64,000 bases of DNA from DTU015 sp012837895 (GCA_050952085.1 JBMNKH010000004.1:620001-684000); one strand, 5' to 3'; counted from the first letter of the stretch, positions 1-9,599 are shown. The notes: generated from the sequence alone by a model not told the origin. Numbers and translations are program-made.

Positions 1-1491
1 TACCTGGATCAGATTAACCGGAGGTCGTCTTCATCTTCCTATACACGCAATACGCGTTTTGTGAGCATAACCGGAAGGGTTACAAACCTGCTGGGCATCG
101 TATGGCCGCAGGTGGCTCCCAACAATTTGTTCTGTGAAGTGGATTCCGCAGTCCCGCCCCAGGGACCCAGGGACACAATCCGCGTGTTTAACGGGTTCCT
201 GTCCCCGTCGTATCTAAACCTCCTGAAAGACAAACAGGTCCAGGACAGCATAGTGTCGCTATTGTTGGAGCCGGATGAGCTGGCTCAAGTTACCACCGGG
301 CATAGCGGACAGCAGCAGATCAGAGTATCCAGCTGGCAGCCTTCGTATGTGTCTCCGCCTTGGGGTACGGCTGGGGACCAGGTGTTCCAGGTTTCAGTAA
401 GCATACCGTCATTGCCTGAAGGATGGGGATGTGCTGTCTGGGTTGAAGGATACGATGGAGGGCGGTGGCTGCCTGTTCCAGGCTGGAACCAGCTGCTTAC
501 CAGTGGGACAAAGACAGATGTAATACTCAAGCACACAGCCTATAGGATAGGCCTACGGCTTGTGAGAACAGGCACGGTCAACCCTTATACACCAGGGGGA
601 AAGGTTGAGTCTGCCTTCGAACGGGAAGTTTCCGGCAAGGCACTGCTCAGCGTTGACCCTTTGTCTACTGCTGAAGGTGCGCCCTGGGGAAACTCGCCGG
701 GTGAAGACATGTGGGGTGGAAGCACACCCAGTGAAGGCGTGTGGGGCCCTGGTGCCGGCTACATGGGTGATGACAACGGCCCGGCGACTGTCCCGGCCGC
801 CCCTGGTTCAGGGACTGACCCGGCTGGTACCGGTTCATGGGATGATAGTCCGGGAGAAAACGGACCTCCTGGTTCAGCTCAAAGTCCAGCAGCCGGCGAC
901 GGTATTCCTGGCGATATTCCCAGCGTCAGGGTGGTTTACAGGAATAAGCACACTACCTTGTGGAAGCCCCACGAAACATATCATGTATATTGGGAAGTTG
1001 ACTTCGGGGACGGCGAAACCGTTGTGCTCCAGGGGCAGCCCCGTCTCAAAATCGCCCACACCTTCAACCCTTCAGGCCAATACCTGGTGCGCGCAGTCTC
1101 GTACGATAATCACAATGACGTGCTGGTTGAAAAATCGTGGAATGTTGTTACCGGCGGGGAACCTGAAGTCAGGGAGTTCTGCTGTTCCAGTATTATCCCT
1201 CCGGAGGTAGAATTGGAACTAATAGGCCCGCAGAAGTGGGTTACAGGGAAACATGCGCTGTTTTCAGGGGAGGTCACATGGAAACTACCTGACGGGGCAC
1301 ATATTGTTAGCGTAGACTGTGATCCGGGTGAGAGATTCCACGTGCTTTGGGAACGTTCAGGGGAATTTGCGGTATATTGGGCTGCAAGGCTCACGATAGA
1401 TTATGAATTAGAGGATAGGGTAATCCGGGTAAAGAATACGTATGTTACTGAAAAGCAGGTAGATGTGTTTACACCCGGCATTACCCGGTGA
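1..1491 (+). CDS. PKD-domain protein, 5' end outside the window
   Basis: The frame is open from base 1, so the true start lies upstream; a GTG at 61 has no ribosome binding site and is probably internal. The visible 496 residues include a Gly/Pro/Ser/Asp/Trp-rich low-complexity stretch at about 690-910 nt. A PKD-like beta-sandwich follows, at about 930-1150 nt, with the typical pattern of W-EVDFGDGE, then HTFNPSGQYLVRAVSYD. A second beta-rich domain, about 1190-1470 nt, looks like another Ig/PKD fold. PKD domains usually sit in extracellular or surface proteins and mediate binding, so export is likely, but any signal peptide would be outside the window. The substrate is unknown. The gene is followed after 78 nt by an ABC ATPase on the same strand. 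Confidence 0.75.
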   Translation, partial: YLDQINRRSSSSSYTRNTRFVSITGRVTNLLGIVWPQVAPNNLFCEVDSAVPPQGPRDTIRVFNGFLSPSYLNLLKDKQVQDSIVSLLLEPDELAQVTTGHSGQQQIRVSSWQPSYVSPPWGTAGDQVFQVSVSIPSLPEGWGCAVWVEGYDGGRWLPVPGWNQLLTSGTKTDVILKHTAYRIGLRLVRTGTVNPYTPGGKVESAFEREVSGKALLSVDPLSTAEGAPWGNSPGEDMWGGSTPSEGVWGPGAGYMGDDNGPATVPAAPGSGTDPAGTGSWDDSPGENGPPGSAQSPAAGDGIPGDIPSVRVVYRNKHTTLWKPHETYHVYWEVDFGDGETVVLQGQPRLKIAHTFNPSGQYLVRAVSYDNHNDVLVEKSWNVVTGGEPEVREFCCSSIIPPEVELELIGPQKWVTGKHALFSGEVTWKLPDGAHIVSVDCDPGERFHVLWERSGEFAVYWAARLTIDYELEDRVIRVKNTYVTEKQVDVFTPGITR

Positions 1492-1569
1492 GTAAGGGCC
1501 AGGGATGGAACTTGATGCCAGGTATTGCGTCAAGAATACAAAGGGAGCTTGAGCCGGAGGTGCAAGCAA

Positions 1570-2304
1570 ATGATAAAGATTAGGGGACTTACGAAAACAT
1601 ATCACATGGGCAAGGTCACAGTACCTGCCCTCAGGGAAGTTGACATGGATATTCCAAAAGGACAGTTTGTCGCGATAATGGGGCCCTCCGGGTCAGGCAA
1701 ATCAACCTTGATGAATCTTCTCGGCTGTCTCGACAGGCCAACTTCAGGCGAATATTACCTTGACGGTGAAGACGTGAGCAAGAAGTCTGATAACGAGCTG
1801 GCGGAAATACGCAACAAGTGTATTGGCTTCATTTTTCAATCGTACAACTTGCTGTCAAGGGCAGATGCAACGTCTAACGTAGAGATGCCTTTGATATACA
1901 GGGGCGTACCCCCGCGGGAACGGCGTGCAATGGCTACAAAAGCTCTTGAGTCTGTTGGGCTTGAGAAAAGGATACAGCACAGGCCCAACGAGATGTCAGG
2001 AGGCGAGCAGCAAAGGGTAGCTATCGCCCGGGCTATTGTCGGCGGGCCTAAGGTTATCCTGGCAGATGAGCCCACAGGCAACCTGGACTCCCGTTCTGGC
2101 GAAGAGATTATGGTCATTTTTCAAGAACTACATGAACAGGGCATAACAATCATCCTGGTAACCCATGACCCTGACATTGCCAGGCATTCTGAGAGGGTGA
2201 TCTCGCTTAAGGACGGGAAGATCATTTCAGATGAAATGGTCCAAGACCGGCTGGATGCCAGGGAGTGCCTTGCAGCCATGCCTGAGCCTGACGTTTCAGC
2301 CTAG
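1570..2304 (+). CDS. ABC transporter ATP-binding protein, LolD/MacB type
   Basis: A 244-residue nucleotide-binding subunit with Walker A GPSGSGKST, signature MSGGEQQRVAIARA, Walker B VILADEPTGNLD and the H-loop histidine in VTHD. The DEPTGNLD form and overall length fit the LolD/MacB/FtsE group, which energises FtsX-fold permeases in lipoprotein release, peptide export or antibiotic resistance. I chose ATG 1570 because GGAGG lies 9 nt upstream; a TTG at 1525 would add 15 unconserved residues. No permease follows. The only FtsX-fold permease in the window is at 60731, with its adaptor at 59117, and that pair lacks an ATPase. A partner upstream of base 1 is equally possible. Confidence 0.9.
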   Translation: MIKIRGLTKTYHMGKVTVPALREVDMDIPKGQFVAIMGPSGSGKSTLMNLLGCLDRPTSGEYYLDGEDVSKKSDNELAEIRNKCIGFIFQSYNLLSRADATSNVEMPLIYRGVPPRERRAMATKALESVGLEKRIQHRPNEMSGGEQQRVAIARAIVGGPKVILADEPTGNLDSRSGEEIMVIFQELHEQGITIILVTHDPDIARHSERVISLKDGKIISDEMVQDRLDARECLAAMPEPDVSA

Positions 2305-2321
2305 GGGAAACAGGACATAAC

Positions 2322-2362
2322 AAAGGGCGCTCTGCATGGAGCGCTCTTTCTGTTTATTTTGT
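2322..2362. terminator. bidirectional intrinsic terminator
   Basis: An 11-bp stem (2322-2332 with 2339-2349, one G-T wobble, 6-nt loop) is followed by a T-rich run. It lies between the converging ABC ATPase gene and the minus-strand membrane protein gene and can serve both. Confidence 0.85.
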
Positions 2363-2761
2363 CATGATTTCTTCTGCTAAACGCCTGATTAGTGCGGTTC
2401 CTTCTTCGGTCTTGAGGAAAGAGTCCAGCGCTTCTCCCAGGGCTACACGGAACTCAGGCGACTCCATGGCTTCCTCAAGCATTTGCTGCAATGTCAATGG
2501 CGCTTGGTTGCGTATGATATCGTTTACCAGGGCTTTTCCCTGTTCCGAAGACAGGATGTCCTGGATGAGTGATTTGACTAACGACTGGTCAATCAAAGAT
2601 TGGGCAGGGTCATCTTCCAGGCCGGCTCGTGTAATCACCTGCTGCCAGTGGAGGAAAACACCGGGTGCGTAATTAGCTACGCCTATTAGCGCTCCTACAG
2701 ACAAGCATGTACCGATAACAACTCCCAGAAACACGTATGCTACTCGTTGTCTCCCGGACAC
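2354..2761 (-). CDS. small single-pass membrane protein of unknown function
   Basis: A 135-residue protein that I do not recognise as a named family. It has a short basic N-terminus, one hydrophobic segment at about residues 8-30 (VAYVFLGVVIGTCLSVGALIGV) and then a mostly helical acidic domain. The GTG start at 2761 is preceded by GGGAGG, which makes it preferable to an upstream ATG that would run into the lgt leader. The C-terminal part has several phrases of the type 'SxEFRxALxxALxxFLKTEEGxxLI', suggesting repeated short helices facing the cytoplasm or the cell surface. It is transcribed divergently from lgt with about 77 nt between the starts, so the two may share a regulatory region. Confidence 0.65.
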   Translation of the reverse strand: MSGRQRVAYVFLGVVIGTCLSVGALIGVANYAPGVFLHWQQVITRAGLEDDPAQSLIDQSLVKSLIQDILSSEQGKALVNDIIRNQAPLTLQQMLEEAMESPEFRVALGEALDSFLKTEEGTALIRRLAEEIMTK

Positions 2762-2837
2762 TGTTGCCGCCCTCCCGGCAAATTCTGTTTTATGTTGATA
2801 GCATGTATTCAATGGTATGTAATTATTCGGAGGTGGT

Positions 2838-3611
2838 ATGATTGGTAGAGGTGATGGTATGAGGCCTGTGATCTTCACTATAGGCGGGGTAGAGTTTTAC
2901 TCATACGGCTTGATGGTCGGGCTGGGGTATGTGCTTGGCGCTTTAGTAGCAATGAGAATGGCCAGGAAAAAAGGAGTGGATCCAGACTCCTTGCTTGGCT
3001 TTTTCCTGCTCCTGTTCGTCTCCGGAGTGTTGGGTGGACGATTGCTTCACATGGCATTGAATCCCGCCGGCTATCCGGACTTGAAGACTGTTTTGGACCT
3101 GAGGGATGGCGGCCTGTCGATTTACGGTGTGCTCATGGGAGGCATTATCGCCGTAGGTGTGTATTGCCGTGTGAAGAGAGTTCGCCTGGGCCAGTTGTTT
3201 GACATTGTGGTCCCGGGAGTTGCCTTGGGACAATCAATTGGCAGGTGGGGTTGCCTGCTAAATGGTTGCTGTTACGGGCGCCTGACCGGTGACGGGTGGG
3301 GAGTACTTACCAGATATGCCCCGGGGTTGAGGCACCCTTATCCAGTATACGAAAGCGTAGCTGATTTCCTGCTGTTTGCGCTGCTTCTGAGAATGTCTGA
3401 ACGTGTACCTTTTGAAGGGGGTCTGTTTCTAATCTACATGGCCGGGTACTCAGGAATACGGTTTGCCCTCGAGTTTTTCAGGGATAGCCATACCTTTGTA
3501 GCAGGCTTGAGCCATGCCCAATGGTTTTCCGCGTTGCTGTTCGCAGCCAGTTTGGGCGCTTTCGCATATCTTAAGCGAAAAACAGGCGTTGAAAACCGTC
3601 CTTCGCTCTGA
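2838..3611 (+). CDS. lgt: prolipoprotein diacylglyceryl transferase
   Basis: Lgt transfers a diacylglyceryl group from phosphatidylglycerol to the lipobox cysteine of prolipoproteins in the cytoplasmic membrane. The protein (257 residues from ATG 2838, or 250 from ATG 2859; both have GAGG-type sites upstream) has about seven hydrophobic segments and the Lgt signature region GRWGCLLNGCCYG. That is the cysteine-rich form common in clostridial Lgt proteins. C-terminal phrases such as YMAGYSGIRFALEFFR also fit the family. A substrate in this window is the lysine-binding lipoprotein at 33134-33940. It is transcribed alone, with no obvious partner downstream. Confidence 0.93.
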   Translation: MIGRGDGMRPVIFTIGGVEFYSYGLMVGLGYVLGALVAMRMARKKGVDPDSLLGFFLLLFVSGVLGGRLLHMALNPAGYPDLKTVLDLRDGGLSIYGVLMGGIIAVGVYCRVKRVRLGQLFDIVVPGVALGQSIGRWGCLLNGCCYGRLTGDGWGVLTRYAPGLRHPYPVYESVADFLLFALLLRMSERVPFEGGLFLIYMAGYSGIRFALEFFRDSHTFVAGLSHAQWFSALLFAASLGAFAYLKRKTGVENRPSL

Positions 3612-3719
3612 TAATCTAGATTACGTACTTCCAATTTTTGGACACTATCAATCGTTTTTCCGTTAATCCGACATAGTGTATATACGGTTGTGAAAGCAAG
3701 GTCAAAAGGGGGTGACAAA

Positions 3720-5264
3720 GTGAAAGGCAAGTTTGCCCTCAAGTCAGAGGCGCTTACAACGGCGCTCAATGTGATCGACGTGGGGATTATGCTGGTAGAC
3801 CCTACAGGCCGCATTGGGTTTGCCAACCAGAAAGCTGCTTTGCTTCTCAACTGCCATGAAAAAGGGATAAGGGGGAATGTGTTTAGGGAGTTCATGGAAG
3901 CTATTGTTGCCTCCCATACCGGCAATCATACTGAGTTTGCCAGGTGGGTTGATCTTGTAGACGGTGCTCTATCTGTTTCGGGAGAAGATCTGAGGTTTGA
4001 TTGCGAGATCGAGTATGAGGGCAACAGTCAAGACCGGATACTGAAGCTTACCGCCATACCTGTAGACAAGCCCGGGCAAAGCTGCCTCAAAACGGTAATA
4101 ACCATCAGCGACATATCTCGTCAGCGTAAGGTTGAACGGATCCTTCAATCAATATCCGGCAGCGACGATTGGCTCCTGGATGTGCTTGATCCAGGGGAAG
4201 TTGACCTGAGACGAGACATAGCCCTGCGTGGGCCTCACACCCAGGCTGGGTCACCGGAAGTTGACCGGGAGACTATCGCGTCAAAGGAAATGAGCGTGAT
4301 ATTCCGTATCACTCAACAGATGAAAAAGCTCCTGGACTTGGACGACTTGCTCAACCACATTCTGTACATCGTATCTACGGAAATGCGCTATACCGACTGT
4401 TCCATCCTGCTCCCTGACGAAGAAGGCGAGAACCTTGTGATCTCAGCCGGACTGGGAATGTCCCAAAAGGTACTCGGGCTCAAGATCCCCCGTGGAACGG
4501 GAATCTCATGGTGGGTCATGGAACACGGCCAGCCGCAGAATGTGCCTGATGTGGCCGTAGACGATAGGTATTATCGAGGCGCTCCAGAGGCAGCTTCAGA
4601 AGTATACGTGCCTCTTGAAGTGAGGGGAAAGCGGCTGGGGGTGCTGGTTGTGCAAAAGGCTGAGAAATACGGCTTTACGCCGACAGACGTCAAACTGCTC
4701 ATGGCAGTGGCGGGCCATATTGCATCAGCATTGGAAGTGGCCCAATTGCATAGCCAGGTCAAAAAAGCTGCCGAGACTGACAGCTTAACAGGGTTGTATA
4801 ATAGAAGAAGCACCGTGTCTGCCCTGGACCGGTTCATTGAAAACGCGAAAGACAACAAAGGCCCTGACTGCATATCAATTGTGCTGCTAGACGTAGACAG
4901 GTTGAAGTTTGTGAACGACAACTTCGGACACCTGGCAGGTGACCGGGTATTAGTGCACATTGCCCATAGTCTCAGGAGAGGGTTCAGGGCCGATGACATA
5001 GTAGGGCGGTTCGGAGGTGACGAGTTTATCGTTTTGCTGCCTGGGGTTAATCCTAAACTGGCAGGCGAGCGCGTAAAGAGCGTCATTTCAAGCTGGCTTG
5101 ATGCAGAACTCACGGACTTGTCGGGAAGGCAGATTCCGGTTCCTGGTGCATCTTTCGGCATATCATGTTACCCCGAAGACGGGGTGGATTCAAGGCTGTT
5201 GATGGCAGCCGCTGACAACGACCTTCTGGCAGCGAAAGCGAAGGCCCATGAGAAAACATGTTGA
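3720..5264 (+). CDS. PAS-GAF-GGDEF diguanylate cyclase
   Basis: A predicted soluble 514-residue sensor that makes cyclic di-GMP. A PAS-like domain occupies about residues 1-130 (NVIDVGIMLVDPTGRIGFAN), a GAF domain about 195-345, and a GGDEF domain about 350-514. The active-site motif is intact (RFGGDEF, near residue 430). An RxxD inhibitory site (RADD) sits five residues before it, so product feedback is expected. I chose GTG 3720 because GGGGG lies 8 nt upstream; an in-frame GTG at 3690 lacks a good site. No membrane segments are seen, so the signal is probably intracellular. The 3' end overlaps cca by 17 nt, which suggests co-transcription rather than a shared function. Confidence 0.92.
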   Translation: MKGKFALKSEALTTALNVIDVGIMLVDPTGRIGFANQKAALLLNCHEKGIRGNVFREFMEAIVASHTGNHTEFARWVDLVDGALSVSGEDLRFDCEIEYEGNSQDRILKLTAIPVDKPGQSCLKTVITISDISRQRKVERILQSISGSDDWLLDVLDPGEVDLRRDIALRGPHTQAGSPEVDRETIASKEMSVIFRITQQMKKLLDLDDLLNHILYIVSTEMRYTDCSILLPDEEGENLVISAGLGMSQKVLGLKIPRGTGISWWVMEHGQPQNVPDVAVDDRYYRGAPEAASEVYVPLEVRGKRLGVLVVQKAEKYGFTPTDVKLLMAVAGHIASALEVAQLHSQVKKAAETDSLTGLYNRRSTVSALDRFIENAKDNKGPDCISIVLLDVDRLKFVNDNFGHLAGDRVLVHIAHSLRRGFRADDIVGRFGGDEFIVLLPGVNPKLAGERVKSVISSWLDAELTDLSGRQIPVPGASFGISCYPEDGVDSRLLMAAADNDLLAAKAKAHEKTC

Positions 5265-6543
5265 CCCCGGTAAAATACCTTTCAAGGTTCAAGCCATAGC
5301 TTCCACCCTCAGAGACAGCGGAGCTACCCCCCTTATTGTCGGAGGCCCGGTAAGGGATGTTTTGCTTGGCAAGCAACCCCAGGACTGGGACATCGCCGTT
5401 AACATGGACCCTCAAGAGATATTGCAGGTGTTTCCAGCGGCATGTACTGTGGGAATCGAGTTTGGCAGGGTTTCAGTGGGCGATGTGGACGTGGTTTCCC
5501 TGCGGGCAGAGAAGGATTACCGCGATAAACGGCACCCCAGCCAGGTGATGTTTGGAGTTCCCCTTGAGAAAGACCTTGAACGCCGTGACTTCACCATCAA
5601 CGCTATGGCATGGGATCCTTTTACCGGTGAGATTTTCGATCCTTTTGGCGGCATTAAGGACCTTGAACGCAAGGCCCTTGTGTGCGTAGGGAATGCCCGG
5701 GAGCGGTTTGAGGAAGATCCCCTGCGGATTCTGAGGGCTGTGAGGTTTAAGACTTGCATGGGCCTTAACTTAGATGGCGAAGTAGTTGAAGCCATCTGCG
5801 CGTCTAAGCACCTATTGTCCCAAGTGTCAGGCGAGAGGGTGTTTGCCGAGTTAAGGCGAATTCTTGTTTCCCCGTCTGTCTACCAAGGCATAACGGACTT
5901 GTACGGATACGGGCTCAGTGCCATAGTCTTGCCTGAAGTGGACAAGGCTCCCGATCAGGCAGCAGCAGGCGTTTCCGTCTGTCATTCTGACCTTGCAGCC
6001 AGGTTGGCGGTGCTCCTGGGGATCACGGAAACAGGTATAGATGAAGTGAAAACAAGGTTTAACTTGCCCCTGGCTTTGGCAAAAGAAATAGAATGGTTAG
6101 TTCTAAACTGCGATCCTCAAATCATTCTGGACAACCGGTCCCTGCCAAAGGGACGCTCAGGTTTGTGGAAACAATCACACGGATACAATAACGATCCGGG
6201 ATACCTGGCAAGAAGGATAGTCTATCATTGGGGCGCCAGGCAGCTTGAGCGCCTGATGGAAGTAAAACGGGCAATCTGGCTCGGCCTTGGCAACAGCGGC
6301 CTGCCGGCCGGGTATTTGTTCTTGGCTGCCGGGCATTGGCTAATGTTACAATCTGATTGTCAGGATTTCATGGACATTGCCCTCGACGGAAATGAAATCA
6401 TGGGACTGCTGGATGTGGAACAAGGGCAGCTTATCGGCGAAGCTCTTGAATACCTGGAAGACGTGGTCTTGCAGAATCCTGAGTTAAACAAGAAACAAGC
6501 TTTGTCCCAAATCTTGCTGGAATGGTGGAGTAAACGGACTTGA
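5248..6543 (+). CDS. cca: CCA tRNA nucleotidyltransferase / poly(A) polymerase family
   Basis: A class II nucleotidyltransferase that adds or repairs the 3' CCA of tRNA; some clostridial relatives add only part of it. The N-terminal catalytic core has LIVGGPVRDVLLG, the metal-binding DWDIAV, the RRDFTINAMAWD motif and the ERFxEDPLRILRAVRF segment, all typical. The C-terminal half (about 220-431) is all-helical, as expected for the tRNA-binding neck and body, with no HD domain apparent. ATG 5248 lies inside the end of the diguanylate cyclase gene. The stop overlaps the TTG start of the next gene by 4 nt, so the three genes are probably translationally coupled. Confidence 0.92.
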   Translation: MRKHVDPGKIPFKVQAIASTLRDSGATPLIVGGPVRDVLLGKQPQDWDIAVNMDPQEILQVFPAACTVGIEFGRVSVGDVDVVSLRAEKDYRDKRHPSQVMFGVPLEKDLERRDFTINAMAWDPFTGEIFDPFGGIKDLERKALVCVGNARERFEEDPLRILRAVRFKTCMGLNLDGEVVEAICASKHLLSQVSGERVFAELRRILVSPSVYQGITDLYGYGLSAIVLPEVDKAPDQAAAGVSVCHSDLAARLAVLLGITETGIDEVKTRFNLPLALAKEIEWLVLNCDPQIILDNRSLPKGRSGLWKQSHGYNNDPGYLARRIVYHWGARQLERLMEVKRAIWLGLGNSGLPAGYLFLAAGHWLMLQSDCQDFMDIALDGNEIMGLLDVEQGQLIGEALEYLEDVVLQNPELNKKQALSQILLEWWSKRT

Positions 6544-7067
6544 ATTCCAACGGAGTAAGGACTCTCACCCGGATTGCAATAATGGTTGCTTTAGCTACTG
6601 CTTTGCATGTGGTTGAAGCTATGATCCCGATCCCTTATGTGGTCCCCGGCGCCAAACTAGGGCTTGCCAACATTGTAGCCCTGTATGCCGTGATGACCAT
6701 GGCCCCCGGCGAGTCACTGGCCATAAGTTTCCTTAGGACCCTGCTGGGGAGCTTGTTGTCCGGAACATTCCTGAATGTCGCATACTACTTGAGCACTTCA
6801 GGAGCGCTGGTGTCTACTGCGGTGATGTACCGGTTCAGGAAGATGTTTGGGAGCAACTTATCGGTCATAGGCATAAGCGTTGCAGGTTCGATTACCCACA
6901 ACGTCACCCAGCTTCTCGTGGCCAGCTTGATTCTCCGGCAGATCGGTGTCATGTTCTACCTGCCGTATCTACTGTTGTTCGCCATCCCTACAGGGATTTT
7001 TGTGGGAATACTGGCAGGAAGAATCATTGTTTACACAGAAAACTTGTCTAAAAGGCACCGTGGCTAA
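6540..7067 (+). CDS. Gx transporter family membrane protein (formerly 'heptaprenyl diphosphate synthase component I')
   Basis: A 175-residue polytopic protein with about five to six hydrophobic segments and the family hallmark VVPGAKLGLANIVALY, followed by FLRTLLGSLLSGTFLN. The fold resembles S-components of ECF transporters. The family was once annotated as a prenyl-synthase subunit but is thought to be a transporter. In many Bacillota it sits next to a NusG domain II protein; here that partner is 30 kb away at 37309. The TTG start at 6540 overlaps the cca stop and has GGAG 9 nt upstream. The substrate is not established. Confidence 0.85.
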   Translation: MNSNGVRTLTRIAIMVALATALHVVEAMIPIPYVVPGAKLGLANIVALYAVMTMAPGESLAISFLRTLLGSLLSGTFLNVAYYLSTSGALVSTAVMYRFRKMFGSNLSVIGISVAGSITHNVTQLLVASLILRQIGVMFYLPYLLLFAIPTGIFVGILAGRIIVYTENLSKRHRG

Positions 7068-7151
7068 GAGTTCCGTGGCCGTCCCAGGGCATACCGGAGA
7101 AACAGGAGTGAACTTGCTTACCGGATAACAGGGCAAGGAGGTATTAGCTCA

Positions 7152-7781
7152 ATGCGAACCAAGATTCCGGATGTTGTAATCCGCAGACTTGTGACGTACC
7201 TGAGGATTCTGACGGACATAGAAGCAGGGCCTGACGACTATATCTCCTCAGCTGAAATAGGGGATCTTGCGGCGGTGAACAGTGCACAAGTGAGGAAAGA
7301 CCTGGCGCTTTTCGGGGAGTTTGGCAAGCAAGGCGTGGGATATCCCGTCTTAGGGCTGAGAAGGGAACTCATAGAGATCCTGGGAGCCGACAGGCAGATG
7401 AATATAGCGATTCTCGGCGTTGGCGAACTTGGAACTGCTCTCGCCAGGTACCTGACTACGAGAAAGGAAGCCACTCCCAATTACCGGTTTGTTGTGAAGG
7501 GATTGTTTGATGTTGACCCGGGTAAAGTGGGTACCCTGGTAGAGGGAGTGCCGGTAAGGCACATCGATGATCTGGAAGAAGTGACAGCTTCAGCTGATAT
7601 CAAGATTGGTGTGATTACAGTACCGGCCCAGAATGCCCAGGATGTGGTCAACTATGCAGTTTCCAAGGGGATCAAGGGATTCTTGAACTTTGCACCTGTG
7701 AGAATTAAAGCTCCTCCCGGTGTAAGGATCCAGAATAGCGATGTGACTTCTGATCTTCAGGAGCTGGGTTTTTACCTGTAA
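7152..7781 (+). CDS. rex: redox-sensing transcriptional repressor Rex
   Basis: Rex binds operator DNA when the NADH/NAD+ ratio is low and releases it when NADH rises, controlling fermentation genes. The 209-residue protein has the N-terminal winged helix (about 1-80) with the signature NSAQVRKDLALFGEFGKQGVGY. The Rossmann domain follows with GVGELGTAL, and the C-terminal domain-swap helix is present. AAGGAGG lies upstream of ATG 7152. The gene sits immediately upstream of the methylmalonyl-CoA decarboxylase cluster, a natural target, but I found no convincing TTGTGA-N6-TCACAA Rex operator in the 216 nt between them. Confidence 0.95.
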   Translation: MRTKIPDVVIRRLVTYLRILTDIEAGPDDYISSAEIGDLAAVNSAQVRKDLALFGEFGKQGVGYPVLGLRRELIEILGADRQMNIAILGVGELGTALARYLTTRKEATPNYRFVVKGLFDVDPGKVGTLVEGVPVRHIDDLEEVTASADIKIGVITVPAQNAQDVVNYAVSKGIKGFLNFAPVRIKAPPGVRIQNSDVTSDLQELGFYL

Positions 7782-7997
7782 AGGTTCGGGGGTATACCTT
7801 CATTCCAGATCAAATTGGACTATATAATAGATCCAAAAGCAGCACGACAATCTGCCTCAAACCCGCTTCCGGATGTACTCAAACTATTCTTCCACCTTTA
7901 TTGTCTTTGTGTTATGCTATGTTTGGTTTAAGCTTTGGGCTGAGTATTGGCTGATCCAATTTGGCAGCCTCATGAATTCCTCGCGGAGGTGAACCGG

Positions 7998-9563
7998 TTG
8001 TCAGATCCAATGTTGCAGTTGGAAGAGAAACTCAAGGAACTGAGAGATCGACGCAACAAGATTGAACAGGGCGGTGGTCAAAAAAGAATAGACAGGCAGC
8101 ACGAGCGGGGCAAAATGACTGCCCGGGAGCGCATAGCTGCCTTTTTAGATCCCGGTACTTTTGTTGAGACTGATGCGTTTATTACCCACAGGGCAACTGA
8201 GTTTGGCATGGCAGCTGTCGAGGCGCCCGGCGAAGGTGTGGTTACAGGGTACGGGCTGGTTGACGGCAGGGCCGTGTGCGTTGCCGCCCAGGACTTCACT
8301 GTAATCGGAGGTTCGTTGGGTGAAATGCACGCAGAAAAAATCTGCAAGTGCATGGACCTTGCAGCTAAGGTCGGCATTCCGTTTGTGTCTTTGAATGACT
8401 CAGGCGGTGCCAGGATTCAAGAAGGAGTAGATGCACTCAAAGGTTACGGCAGCATCTTTTACAGGAATGTGAAATACTCCGGTGTAATCCCGCAGATATC
8501 AGTGATCCTCGGGCCATGTGCAGGCGGGGCAGTGTATTCTCCAGCGCTTACTGACTTTGTGTTTATGGTTGAAGGCACATCTAACATGTTCATTACAGGC
8601 CCCCAGGTTATAAAAGCGGTAACCGGTGAAGAGGTATCAACTGAGCAGCTGGGAGGCGCGCTCATCCATAACCAGGTAAGCGGTGTAGCTCAATTCATGG
8701 CTCCTGATGAGACTAGCTGTTTCGACATGATCCGGACGCTTCTGTCGTATCTCCCGGCCAATAACCAGGAAGATCCCCCGTTTATGGATACAGGAGACGA
8801 TCCTGGAAGATTAGAGCCCGGGCTGCGCGAAGTAGTCCCTGTTGATCCCAACAAAGGATACAACATGTACGACGTCATACACTCCATGGTAGACAACGGG
8901 GTTTTCTTCGAGGTCTCAAAGCATTTCGCCACCAACATCATAACGGGATTTGCCCGGTTTGGGGGCAGGGCAGCCGGTGTGATTGCAAACCAGCCAATGG
9001 CCAAGGCAGGATGCCTTGATATCGACGCTTCAGACAAAGCCTCAAGGTTCGTCAGGTTCTGCGACGCTTTCAACGTCCCCCTTGTAACCCTGGTAGACGT
9101 ACCTGGCTATCTCCCAGGTGTGGATCAGGAGTACGGCGGGATTATCAGGCATGGGGCCAAACTCTTGTATGCATACTCAGAAGCTTCTGTGCCAAAGGTA
9201 ACTGTAATAACCAGAAAGGCCTATGGGGGAGCTTACATAGCTATGTGTTCCAGGCATCTGGGAGCAGATATGGTATTTGCCTTCCCCCATGCAGAGATTG
9301 CAGTTATGGGTCCTGAAGGTGCAGCCAACGTGGTATTTAGGAAAGAGATTAGCGAGGCAGAGGATCCTGCTGCAAAACGCGCAGAGAAGATCAAGGAATT
9401 CCGTGAAGTGTTTGCCAACCCGTATGTTGCGGCAGGCAGGGGTTATATCGATGACGTTATCGATCCCCAGGAGATCCGTCCCAGGGTTATCGGCGCCCTT
9501 GAGCTTACGTCTACGAAAATGATTGAGCAGTCGCGCAAGAAGCATGGCAATATACCGTTGTGA
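7998..9563 (+). CDS. mmdA: methylmalonyl-CoA decarboxylase alpha subunit (carboxyltransferase)
   Basis: The carboxyltransferase subunit moves CO2 from methylmalonyl-CoA to biotin on the carrier subunit, releasing propionyl-CoA. It is a 521-residue acyl-CoA carboxyltransferase with both crotonase-like halves. The N-terminal RQHERGKMTARERI, the oxyanion-hole loops (LNDSGGARIQEG; TRKAYGGAYIAM) and the GPEGAANVVFRKEI tail are all present. I chose TTG 7998 because GGAGG precedes it and the protein then begins like known MmdA proteins; an upstream TTG at 7947 has no site. The same fold occurs in propionyl-CoA carboxylase beta, but the following oadG, biotin-carrier and beta-subunit genes identify the membrane-bound sodium pump. 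Confidence 0.93.
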   Translation: MSDPMLQLEEKLKELRDRRNKIEQGGGQKRIDRQHERGKMTARERIAAFLDPGTFVETDAFITHRATEFGMAAVEAPGEGVVTGYGLVDGRAVCVAAQDFTVIGGSLGEMHAEKICKCMDLAAKVGIPFVSLNDSGGARIQEGVDALKGYGSIFYRNVKYSGVIPQISVILGPCAGGAVYSPALTDFVFMVEGTSNMFITGPQVIKAVTGEEVSTEQLGGALIHNQVSGVAQFMAPDETSCFDMIRTLLSYLPANNQEDPPFMDTGDDPGRLEPGLREVVPVDPNKGYNMYDVIHSMVDNGVFFEVSKHFATNIITGFARFGGRAAGVIANQPMAKAGCLDIDASDKASRFVRFCDAFNVPLVTLVDVPGYLPGVDQEYGGIIRHGAKLLYAYSEASVPKVTVITRKAYGGAYIAMCSRHLGADMVFAFPHAEIAVMGPEGAANVVFRKEISEAEDPAAKRAEKIKEFREVFANPYVAAGRGYIDDVIDPQEIRPRVIGALELTSTKMIEQSRKKHGNIPL

Positions 9564-9599
9564 TAATGTTCTGAAACTGCGACGCGTGGAGGGATATAG

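Noticed and set aside
605..1210. 201-codon frame inside the PKD-protein gene
   Set aside because: It overlaps a longer gene with recognisable domains and shows no family features; a shadow frame.
7782..7997. Rex operator upstream of mmdA
   Set aside because: Expected from context, but no inverted TTGTGA/TCACAA pair with proper spacing was found.
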